NCBI GenBank assembly: GCA_009930355.1
Contig: RZYK01000003.1
Location: 1 to 42,423, forward strand
Direction: 5' to 3'
Source: Campylobacterota bacterium
Lineage (GTDB): Bacteria > Campylobacterota > Campylobacteria > Campylobacterales > Sulfurospirillaceae
Length of the DNA stretch: 42,423 nucleotides
How positions within the stretch are numbered: the first letter of the stretch is position 1; each line of letters begins with the position of its first letter. Shown here piece by piece: positions 8,291 through 16,109 of the stretch. The notes under the pieces were generated by a model. The model worked only from the letters and a program-made list of their open reading frames with translations. It had not been told where the DNA came from and did not search any database. The position numbers and the translations under genes were made by a program.

Positions 8291-8363
8291 TCATCGCTCC
8301 TTATTAGGTTGTTTTGATAACCTTTATCGCCCCTTACATGTAAGAGGCTGTAAAAATTATTTA

Positions 8364-9017
8364 TCAGCTTTCGCTTTTTAATTTTCCCTCTTCAAACCAA
8401 TACCAAACGTCAGATTTGATAATTGTGTTTTTAATTTTTTTGCCTACTTTTGCGGAGTGAATATCTTTAATAAAATATTTTTCTCCGTTGCATTGCCAAT
8501 CCACAATTACAATCCAACCATTAACTGCTTTTGCTTTTGATTGGTAGCCTAGCGAGCATGCAACCGCTTCATCCCCTGACGTGTTGGCGTGGGCATAATT
8601 CCCTGACGTGTTGGCGTGGGCTTCATCCCCTGACGTGTTGGCGTGGGCTCTATACCCTGACGTGTTGGCGTGGGCTTCATCCCCTGACGTGTTGGCGGTA
8701 TCTGAATATGTTAGATTTTCGTACACCATTTTAAAGTGTGCTTTAAACATATTCCCGATACTAATAGATGAATCAATTTTTAATTTATTTGTCGCTACTT
8801 TGTCGTCACTTTCATCAATATCACCAAGAGCCTCAACTTCTGCATATTTCGCATTTGGAACAGGAGGGTAATAACCAAACACATCAAGGGGCATTTTGCA
8901 AAAGTGAAGCCCTGTATTACATGTACTAGGATTTACATCTTCTTCAAAAGTTTTTCCTAACTCAAATTTATAACCACGACATGACAAATCTTTGTCAAAA
9001 CCTTTATAACCTTTCAT
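8364..9017 (-). CDS. DUF7666-like phage protein with nonapeptide (ANTSGDEAH) repeats
   Basis: N-terminal MKGYKGFDKDLSCRGYKFELGKTFEED...STCNTGLHFCKMPLDVFGYYPP; central ANTSG repeats. Confidence 0.7.
   Translation of the reverse strand: MKGYKGFDKDLSCRGYKFELGKTFEEDVNPSTCNTGLHFCKMPLDVFGYYPPVPNAKYAEVEALGDIDESDDKVATNKLKIDSSISIGNMFKAHFKMVYENLTYSDTANTSGDEAHANTSGYRAHANTSGDEAHANTSGNYAHANTSGDEAVACSLGYQSKAKAVNGWIVIVDWQCNGEKYFIKDIHSAKVGKKIKNTIIKSDVWYWFEEGKLKSES
8574..8698 (-). repeat. Five 27-bp tandem repeats inside the DUF7666-like gene
   Basis: CCCTGACGTGTTGGCG starts at 8574, 8601, 8628, 8655, 8682. Confidence 0.95.
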
Positions 9018-9019
9018 TT

Positions 9020-9193
9020 TTAACCTTTCACAATGTATTGGATTATTCTTTGTTTTGCCAAGTAGCCATCTTCAAAAATGGTCGGTTTTGTTGAACCATC
9101 TTTGTAAACTTTGAAGTAGCCATTGTATTTTTCAACTCTTGCCCCATTGACTCTTTGAACGCCTTTTCTAAGGTCGATTTTGATTTCTTTCAT
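9020..9193 (-). CDS. 57-aa small protein (MKEIKIDLRKGVQRVNGARVEKYNGYFKVYKDGST...)
   Basis: Own translation; fills the gap between two - strand genes. Confidence 0.6.
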   Translation of the reverse strand: MKEIKIDLRKGVQRVNGARVEKYNGYFKVYKDGSTKPTIFEDGYLAKQRIIQYIVKG

Positions 9194-9248
9194 TTAAACC
9201 CCTTTTGATAAAATTTTATAAGGCGCACCGTGATACGCCCTAAAAACC

Positions 9249-10262
9249 TTATGCGCTTAACTTTTCAAGACCTAAAAGTTCTGCTATAATTTCAAGCTCA
9301 CTGAAAGGTATTTGATGGCAACCTACCGTTAAAACTCCATTTTCAAGTGAATTGACGGTGTAGTGTCCTAAGCTCATGCCGTCAATACTCTCATTTCTTT
9401 GAAGTCTGCGCCATAAACCTTTTGCCACTGTTGTTGGGATTTTCGCACCGTGTGAAGTTTCGATATTCTCGCCATCATCGCTAAGTCTTAAAAATGTGCC
9501 TCTATTAAAAGAATCAATAGTTAAGCCGTATCTTCTTGCAACCTCTTCAATTTTTCTGAATGCAATATAATCATCTGAACGGTAATTTCTTTTTTCACCA
9601 TTTCGCCACAATCTAACACTCTCTGCATTGTATTTTTCAAGAAAGTCTTTGTTATCTTCGATTAATTTCATCGCCTCTTTATGAGCTTTTGCATGTTCTC
9701 TTTCTGCTTTTTTGCGTGCCTTTTCGGCTTTGATTTTCTCTTCTTCACTCAACCCCAGAAAGAACGCAATAACATCATCAATATCGTGATTGACTTTTTC
9801 TAACGCCTTAAGCCAGTCCACCTTGATATTCAAATACTTCACATAAGCTTTTGCATTGTTAATAAGTGCAAAAATTTCATTTGAGTAGCTTCTCGTACGT
9901 GCTTTGATGTGCTTTTGGGCATAAACAAAAATCTCTTTTTTCATGTGATTTAAGTTTGCCTCTGTACTCTCTTCTATGTTAGGTATAAATATTTGCTCTT
10001 TATGGTTTGTGGCGTATTCCGCTTCTTGTTGGTGCTTTGTTGTAGTGTTTGAGTATTTATCGGTACTCAACAAAACGACATTTTTGTCTAAATCAATTTG
10101 AGCAATTTTTGTACGGTATGAATACAGGTAAGAAATACCGTTATAAACGCTCACGCTCGTTCTGTCCCCTGTCGAGTATGTACCATGTGCGCCTTGATAA
10201 CCGTTTGCCCATATATGCGATAATTCGCTTGAAGTTTGATAACACATTTTTTTTCTTGCCAT
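9249..10262 (-). CDS. DUF8033-like conserved phage protein with coiled-coil centre
   Basis: SELSHIWANGYQGAH...SVYNGISYLYSYRTKIAQI...KYSNTTTKHQ pattern. Confidence 0.6.
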   Translation of the reverse strand: MARKKMCYQTSSELSHIWANGYQGAHGTYSTGDRTSVSVYNGISYLYSYRTKIAQIDLDKNVVLLSTDKYSNTTTKHQQEAEYATNHKEQIFIPNIEESTEANLNHMKKEIFVYAQKHIKARTRSYSNEIFALINNAKAYVKYLNIKVDWLKALEKVNHDIDDVIAFFLGLSEEEKIKAEKARKKAEREHAKAHKEAMKLIEDNKDFLEKYNAESVRLWRNGEKRNYRSDDYIAFRKIEEVARRYGLTIDSFNRGTFLRLSDDGENIETSHGAKIPTTVAKGLWRRLQRNESIDGMSLGHYTVNSLENGVLTVGCHQIPFSELEIIAELLGLEKLSA

Positions 10263-10389
10263 TGTGAATCCTTTTTAAAAAATTTTATGGAACGTGCCAA
10301 GCTGACACGCTCTAAAAATCTTTTATTTGCCCTCTGTTGGACGTGGCGGATAAAGCAACTCAATCGCTTTCATGTTCTTCCTTTGTGTT

Positions 10390-10848
10390 CTATGCTACTC
10401 TCTCAAAAACGCCCTCACCATTCGAGAACGTGCCAATTTTTCGATACTCTCCAAACATCTTTTCAAATCGTGAAGAGATGCGACCACAAAAGCCCTTTGA
10501 TAGATTCGCCATTCTTTGACTTTCATCGTAACAAACGTCATCATATTCATAACGGCTTACCAAGCAAAGGGAAGCCAAACCGCCATACTCTGACACGGTG
10601 ACATATGCAAAGTCGTTTGCAAGAATCGCATGAACTTCACGCTCTAGCCATTTATTACATGTAACAAAAGAACTCCATTTTCCCATGATTTGTTCTTGCA
10701 CATTTTCTAGCCAAAAATCCCAATTTAATTCAGCTTGAAATTCGTTTTCAAACTCCACGCCATTTTCATCTTCACAAACTCCAAAATCTGAAACATCTAT
10801 GTAAGCGATTGCACTGTATTTTCGTGCGAAACTGACACTTCTTCCCAT
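10390..10848 (-). CDS. Conserved phage hypothetical (MGRSVSFARK... family)
   Basis: MGRSVS start, LNWDFWLENVQEQI, WLEREVHAILAND.AYVTVSEYGGLASLCLV as in many phage genomes. Confidence 0.6.
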   Translation of the reverse strand: MGRSVSFARKYSAIAYIDVSDFGVCEDENGVEFENEFQAELNWDFWLENVQEQIMGKWSSFVTCNKWLEREVHAILANDFAYVTVSEYGGLASLCLVSRYEYDDVCYDESQRMANLSKGFCGRISSRFEKMFGEYRKIGTFSNGEGVFERVA

Positions 10849-10942
10849 GATAAATCCTTTAAAATAAGTTTGTTAAACGCTACACATAGGGCTTAACAAA
10901 GATATAAAAAAGTTGGAATGGTATAAGCTCTTCTCGGCTTAC

Positions 10943-11057
10943 GTTCTCTCGTATGGCGCATATTGTTTTATAGTCCTCACGCTTTCAAAAGGTCGGACTT
11001 GAACGTATCGTGTTCATCTAGCTGACTTGCTAGGCGGTCATTTGTTTGACTGAGAGA
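10943..11057 (-). ncRNA. Multi-hairpin tRNA-like/leader RNA element Y upstream of the left operon
   Basis: TTCTCTC...GAGAGAA closure; GTCA/TGAC, CTAGC/GCTAG, TGAAC/GTTCA, AGTCC/GGACT, TATG/CATA stems; contains GTTCAAGTCCGACC. Confidence 0.4.
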
Positions 11058-11280
11058 ATTATTGCATAATGTAGTTAAATTAAAACTTAAAAAATATTGC
11101 AATTTGTGGTAATTTCCCAAAAAGAGATTTGTGAGAGTAGCAAAGGGGTAAAGTCCCTTATATGTATATATACACATAACACACGTATAAGGTTAATATG
11201 AGTAATAGAGTAATACAGGTATATGTTAAAAGGTTATATTGTGTATTTAGTAAAATAGTTAATTATTAGTAAAGATATGT

Positions 11281-11456
11281 AAATATGGGGCTTTTAATTA
11301 CTGAATATACTTAAATAGGGGGTTATTTATTACTAAATAGGGTTAAATAGGTGGCTTTTAATTACTGGATATGGTTAAATATAAGGGGTTTAATTACTAA
11401 ATATACTTAAATAAGGGGGTATTTGCTACTAAATTGATATAAATATGGGGGGAGAG
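11281..11456. repeat. 32-bp tandem direct repeat array, five full units plus a partial
   Basis: Units start at 11281, 11313, 11345, 11377, 11409, 11441; consensus about AAATAKGGGGSTTTTAATTACTAAATATRSTT. Confidence 0.9.
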
Positions 11457-11647
11457 AGTCCATAGGGGTGAGATGTTTTGCAAAATATTCTGCTTCATAG
11501 CATAAAACCATTAATCAAGGTTGGATATTTTTATATAAGAGTTATCCAATGTTCATCAAAAAAAGAATAGTATTTAATTAGTATTTATAGTGTCAAAGGC
11601 TACGCAATGCCGTATTCATGGGGGTTTGCTTGATGTTGTTGTGTGTA

Positions 11648-11669
11648 TTGTGCCAAGAATTGTGCCAAA
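11648..11669. repeat. Internal arm-type repeat pair TTGTGCCAAG/TTGTGCCAAA
   Basis: Copies at 11648-11657 and 11660-11669. Confidence 0.6.
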
Positions 11670-11910
11670 GGTTTGAGGAATGACGTGATAAAAAGCAAAA
11701 GGCACGAGCGTGAAGCATGGCAATATGTGAACCCTCCCCACCCCCTAAAATATACGTGCGAAAAGAGATATGCCCCAATCCCAGAAATTTTTTTATATCA
11801 ACACTCAATGAGCAGATTATTCAAAACAGAAGAACCCTATCGCAATCGAACGCAATGGGGGTAAATTTCAACGAAAGGGAGAGAAGCAATACTCGGAGTA
11901 GGGTAGATGG

Positions 11911-12351
11911 TTATCTCTCGTTATTTTTACCATACATGCTGATATAAAGAATACCTGCATAAATACTTGGCAATAAAACGTAGATAAGAAGAAAAATTAA
12001 AAATTCATCTTTTTGAAATTTAAAATGTTCAGAATAAAATAGCATTGGAACAAAAATAAACCCAACGAAATAGATAATTAATGGTCTAATTTTCGTGTCT
12101 TTTCTTCCTTTGGCAGTATCATAGATAACCCCAAAAAACATACTTGCGACCCAGCCCATAATGAGCATAAGGACTACCGATAGTGGTAGCACCACTAATT
12201 GAAAAAGTACAAATTTTACAAAGTGATAGTTAGCTGAGTCTTTAAAAAACATCTCGACCAAACAAAGAAATATTAAACAAAAAGGAAAAATTGTTATAAA
12301 AAATGAATTGATGCTTTCGATTATTTTTTCAGCTCTCTTAGACCCCATCAC
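11911..12351 (-). CDS. Four-TM membrane protein co-encoded with the repressor
   Basis: Four hydrophobic segments; 4-bp ATGA-type overlap with the repressor stop. Confidence 0.75.
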   Translation of the reverse strand: MMGSKRAEKIIESINSFFITIFPFCLIFLCLVEMFFKDSANYHFVKFVLFQLVVLPLSVVLMLIMGWVASMFFGVIYDTAKGRKDTKIRPLIIYFVGFIFVPMLFYSEHFKFQKDEFLIFLLIYVLLPSIYAGILYISMYGKNNER

Positions 12352-13034
12352 TTCCTCATCAGCATAGGACTACCAATCTTCACCAGAGCTACGACTTTGC
12401 CGACAATATCCCACTCTCCCTCTAAGGCTTTTTCCACAGGGTAGATTTGGTTGTCTGATATGAGCAAACAGCTTCCATCGGCTTGAAATGCACACCGTTT
12501 TATGTGTACGTTCTGCCCGTGAGTAATGAGATAAACGCCATTTACAGGGATAACATCGCCTCCGTTTCTTAGTTGGATAATAGCCCAATCATTCTCGTCC
12601 AAATACGGTGACATCGAATCTCCAACGATTCTGATAGAGGCAATTTTCTTTTTGTTCACGCCCATAGGTAGCATATCCACGTCAATGTCCATGCTATCAC
12701 TTGACATTTTGAGGTGTTCTAATAGCCCACTTGCGCCACATCCTGCGAGACCAAGTATCTTTGGGACTCTAATGGTGTTTGAATCGAGTGCTTTTGGGTT
12801 CATCATTGGAGCTTTCATCACAGGCATTGACTCATCTTTAGCCCCACCCATGAGCAAATAGTTGGCATCAACGCCTAAAATATTAGCCATAGCAACAATA
12901 TCTGATGGTGATGGCGTTCTCGTATTTACCGCCCACCCTGCGATGGCACTTTGGCTTTTCCCAAGTTTATTTGCTAAGTCCTGTTGTGTCATACCTGCAT
13001 CTTTCATAGCAGTTTTTAATCGCTGTCCAAACAT
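12348..13034 (-). CDS. Phage repressor, XRE HTH plus S24/LexA-like peptidase
   Basis: MTQQDLANKLGKSQSAIAGWAVNTRTPS HTH; IVGDSMSPYLDENDWAII and VYLITHGQNVHIKR catalytic region. Confidence 0.9.
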   Translation of the reverse strand: MFGQRLKTAMKDAGMTQQDLANKLGKSQSAIAGWAVNTRTPSPSDIVAMANILGVDANYLLMGGAKDESMPVMKAPMMNPKALDSNTIRVPKILGLAGCGASGLLEHLKMSSDSMDIDVDMLPMGVNKKKIASIRIVGDSMSPYLDENDWAIIQLRNGGDVIPVNGVYLITHGQNVHIKRCAFQADGSCLLISDNQIYPVEKALEGEWDIVGKVVALVKIGSPMLMRK

Positions 13035-13160
13035 GACTTACTCCTTTATATATTAAGAATTATATTACAAATCGTCATAAAAAGCGTAAATTTTAATAAA
13101 ATTACAAAATGCACTAAAAATTAATATTCCTTTTAACCACAATATGCAATAATTACCACC

Positions 13161-13370
13161 ATGAAAACAAGAAAAGAGATTAAGGCAGTCCTTTTGGACG
13201 TGGGGTACTCTTTGCAGATGGCAACCGCCATTATGGCAGGGCGTAGGGGAATTAGTTTTGAGGCACTTTGTGCGCTTGAAGAGCGTTATGGAGTGACCGC
13301 TTTGAGATTTAAGATGATGATAGATGCTCTTCCGAAGCATGAAAGAAGAAAGAGAAAAAATGTTGAATAG
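13161..13370 (+). CDS. Cro-like small DNA-binding protein
   Basis: Divergent from the repressor; short HTH-like sequence. Confidence 0.5.
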   Translation: MKTRKEIKAVLLDVGYSLQMATAIMAGRRGISFEALCALEERYGVTALRFKMMIDALPKHERRKRKNVE

Positions 13371-13626
13371 TAGCCAAAAAGAGTACGTCATTAAACGCTT
13401 GATGGAAGATGGACAAATTAGCCGAAATCATTGCTTATCACACTACATTTCACGCCTAGGTGCAATTATTTGTGATTTGAAAAAAGATGGATTTGAAATT
13501 AGTGGTGATTATGAAAAAGTAGGGAACGGCAAAGACTTTGTTTACAGACTACTCAATGCCGAACAACTTAAAAGTCAGGGTAATTGTACCACAAATGCCG
13601 ACTCATTACAAGAGGTGTCAGCATGA
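13324..13626 (+). CDS. Hypothetical, winged-HTH-like (Rha/CII-position) phage protein
   Basis: VIKRLMEDGQISRNHCLSHYISRLGAIICDLKKDGFEISGDYEK resembles phage HTH proteins acting on replication/regulation. Confidence 0.55.
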   Translation: MLFRSMKEEREKMLNSSQKEYVIKRLMEDGQISRNHCLSHYISRLGAIICDLKKDGFEISGDYEKVGNGKDFVYRLLNAEQLKSQGNCTTNADSLQEVSA

Positions 13627-14327
13627 AAAGATACATCTCGATTGATATGAAAGCGATGAAAGAAAACAATCTCTCACTAGAGGAATGGGTCTTATTAGAG
13701 AACATTTATTTTTTGAGCAACAATGAATACCGTGCATGTTATGCAAGTAAAGACAGCCTAAGAGAATACATAGGCGTGTCGAATGGACAGATTTATAAAA
13801 TCCTAAAAGACCTCGAAGAAAAAGGCTTCTTAGTAAAAAACTCATTTGGTCATTTACAGGTCACTCAAAAGTATTTAAACATGGTCTGTACACACTCTCC
13901 AAAAAATGGAGACACTCTCCAAAATATTAAGTATGACTCTCCAAAAAATGGAGACGAGACTCTCCAAAAAATGGAGACAAAGAAAGAGAATTTAAGAGAG
14001 TTATTAAGAGAGAAAGAAAAAGAATCTAAAGATTCTACAAAGAAAGCACCTTTTGAACTACCAACATGGCTCAACTTAGAAGCTTGGGAGAATTGGGTTC
14101 AACACCGCAAAGAAATCAAAAAGCCTCTAACGCCTACGAGCATCAAACAGCAAATCAAGCTCTTAGAAGCCAACAAATCTGACCACGTAGAAATCATTGA
14201 AACTTCAATCAGTTGTGGCTACATGGGGCTGTTCCCAATTAAAAGCGATGGCAAGAAAGCCCTAATGGACAGATGCCTAAACGAAAAAAAACGCAACTAC
14301 ACGATTGACCCAAACAACCCATTCTAG
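13584..14327 (+). CDS. Replication initiation protein, lambda O-like organisation (GNRS/GntR-type HTH at N-terminus)
   Basis: N-terminal winged-HTH-like DSLREYIGVSNGQIYKILKDLEEKGFLVK; internal iterons; DnaC-like gene follows. Confidence 0.7.
   Translation: MYHKCRLITRGVSMKRYISIDMKAMKENNLSLEEWVLLENIYFLSNNEYRACYASKDSLREYIGVSNGQIYKILKDLEEKGFLVKNSFGHLQVTQKYLNMVCTHSPKNGDTLQNIKYDSPKNGDETLQKMETKKENLRELLREKEKESKDSTKKAPFELPTWLNLEAWENWVQHRKEIKKPLTPTSIKQQIKLLEANKSDHVEIIETSISCGYMGLFPIKSDGKKALMDRCLNEKKRNYTIDPNNPF
13894..13978. other. Candidate phage origin: four palindromic iterons ACTCTCCAAAAAATGGAGAC
   Basis: Copies at 13894, 13914 (partial), 13936, 13959; AT/purine-rich DNA follows. Confidence 0.7.
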
Positions 14328-14330
14328 GAG

Positions 14331-15026
14331 ATGATGATGGAAATTAAAACTTTTACCTGCAAAAAACATGGAGACTTTAAAGCAAGAGCTATCGTGTGTC
14401 TTGGTATGGAGATTTCGCCTACGTGTCCTCTTTGTCAAAAAGAGTTGGACGATGCAGAAGCGAGAGAGATTGCTGAACGAGAAGAATACGATAAAAATGG
14501 TCGTATTTCGGTATGGGCGGAGAGAGCAAACATCCCAAAGTTGTACCGAAGAAGAGAGCAAATGATTCCAAATGGCAATCAAGTTGAGGCTTTAAACTAT
14601 GCGTTTGATAGAAACTTAATCATCGTTGGAAGCGTTGGAACAGGCAAGACAATGGTCGCTTCACACTTGGGCATGAAAGCGATTGAGCAACACAAAACAG
14701 TACGTTATCTCTACGCAAGTGACATCGCCACCAGAGTCAAAGATACATGGGGAAGCAAGGTTATTAGCGAGAGAGAAGTCATTGATGACCTCATTGCCTG
14801 TGACCTGCTTATCCTAGATGAGATTGGCAGATGCGAATACAACGAATGGATTTTTAAAGTTCTTGATGGTCGCTACATGGAGCAGAGACCGACAATTTTC
14901 ACAGGGAACATTGACGTAAAAGAGTTGCCAAAAATTTTAGGTGATGCTATTGCTTCACGCCTTAGAACAAACGTAAAAGTGATTACGTTTGGGGAAACAG
15001 ACCAACGAAAAGCGAGGGTTGCATAA
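14331..15026 (+). CDS. DnaC-like AAA+ helicase loader with N-terminal Cys motif
   Basis: IVGSVGTGKTMVASHL Walker A, DLLILDEIG Walker B, SRL motif; N-term CPLCQ. Confidence 0.85.
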   Translation: MMMEIKTFTCKKHGDFKARAIVCLGMEISPTCPLCQKELDDAEAREIAEREEYDKNGRISVWAERANIPKLYRRREQMIPNGNQVEALNYAFDRNLIIVGSVGTGKTMVASHLGMKAIEQHKTVRYLYASDIATRVKDTWGSKVISEREVIDDLIACDLLILDEIGRCEYNEWIFKVLDGRYMEQRPTIFTGNIDVKELPKILGDAIASRLRTNVKVITFGETDQRKARVA

Positions 15027-15202
15027 TGGCTAAACAGAAAAAAAATATCGAAGTGAACGAAAAAAAAGAACGATACCAAATCATTTGTCATTCGTGTGGC
15101 ACAAAGTGGAACACAGATTTTCTTGTTGGCTGTGCATGTGGCAACAGACATCTCTTGGTGAACGACCATGAAAAATTAACAAGCAGGTACTTAGACCTAT
15201 GA
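15026..15202 (+). CDS. 58-aa zinc-ribbon protein
   Basis: Own translation: CHSCGTKW...GCACGN; overlaps next ATG (ATGA). Confidence 0.7.
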   Translation: MAKQKKNIEVNEKKERYQIICHSCGTKWNTDFLVGCACGNRHLLVNDHEKLTSRYLDL

Positions 15203-15558
15203 CAACATCAATAAAAGCAAAAAAATATGGCAACAAAAAAGTTGAAGCTGATGGCTTCGTATTTGATTCGACCAAAGAGTTTAATCGCTACTACGAACTA
15301 AAACTCTTGCAACGTGCAGGGAGAATCAGAAAGCTTGAGGTGCATCCAAAATTTGAGCTTCAACCAAAGTTTATAGACAAGAGTGGCGTTGCTCATAGGG
15401 CTATTACTTACAGTGGAGATTTCGCTTACATCGAAAATGATTTACATGTAGTGGAGGATGTTAAGTCTGAGATGACACGCAAACTTGCACAATACAGAGA
15501 CAAAAAGAAAATGTTTCTCTATAAGTTCCCTGATATTATTTTTAAAGAGGTTCTATGA
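15199..15558 (+). CDS. DUF1064-like PD-(D/E)XK endonuclease
   Basis: KKYGNKKVEADGFVFDSTKEFNRYYELKLLQRAG...DFAYIENDLHVVEDVKS. Confidence 0.85.
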   Translation: MTTSIKAKKYGNKKVEADGFVFDSTKEFNRYYELKLLQRAGRIRKLEVHPKFELQPKFIDKSGVAHRAITYSGDFAYIENDLHVVEDVKSEMTRKLAQYRDKKKMFLYKFPDIIFKEVL

Positions 15559-16109
15559 AGTTGTCTCCTGCGGATAAGAAGCGTGTGCAAGAGAGTGTCA
15601 TAAAGCAATATGCCAAAGACATTTTCATTCAAAGCGATGTCACTCTTGAAGCATTGACTGAGCATATTAACATGGAGTACGAAAGAAAGTTCTCTGTAAC
15701 GACTCTAAATAAATGGTGCTTAGAAGATTTTTGGGATGACAAGAGAGATGAGTTTAAGAAAAAAGAGGCGAAGCTAAAAGAGAAAACAAAGCAGTATGAC
15801 CTCAAAAAAGAGATGGACGACAAAGACTACGACAAGATTACAGAATTGACGGAACTATTGGAGGAGAAATTTCGCATGAACCCAAATGCGAAAGACCTTG
15901 TAGCCGTCATTACAGGCATGAAATACGCAAGGGAACTTAGGACGAGCGCACTTGTAGATGAGAAGCACAATGAGATTTCTGTGATTCTTGCACAGTACAA
16001 CCAAACGGTTATCAATCAGGCTCAAATTCCTCAGCAAATTCAAGAAGCCAAAGATGAAATCGTATTTGACATAACAACGGAGATAGCAAATGTCAGCCGT
16101 AGTCACTAA
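15555..16109 (+). CDS. Terminase small subunit-like protein
   Basis: Immediately before TerL; HTH-like N-terminus and coiled coil. Confidence 0.6.
   Translation: MKLSPADKKRVQESVIKQYAKDIFIQSDVTLEALTEHINMEYERKFSVTTLNKWCLEDFWDDKRDEFKKKEAKLKEKTKQYDLKKEMDDKDYDKITELTELLEEKFRMNPNAKDLVAVITGMKYARELRTSALVDEKHNEISVILAQYNQTVINQAQIPQQIQEAKDEIVFDITTEIANVSRSH

Noticed and set aside
8574-8698. CRISPR-like or regulatory repeats
   Set aside because: In-frame 27-bp units in a CDS, explained by the nonapeptide repeat.
8531-8871. Two + strand ORFs over the 27-bp repeats (LTCWRGLHP..., LAWASSPDV...)
   Set aside because: Antisense to a well-supported CDS; repetitiveness comes from the DNA repeat.
10977-11177. 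- strand ORF of 66 aa
   Set aside because: Overlaps the structured RNA element, no good ribosome-binding site, composition typical of chance AT-rich ORF.
11281-11456. CRISPR array
   Set aside because: The 32-bp units are contiguous and degenerate with no unique spacers, and no cas genes are nearby.
11593-11947. ORFs 11593-11808 (-), 11643-11864 (+), 11717-11947 (+)
   Set aside because: Mutually overlapping in a non-coding control region; none has recognisable motifs.
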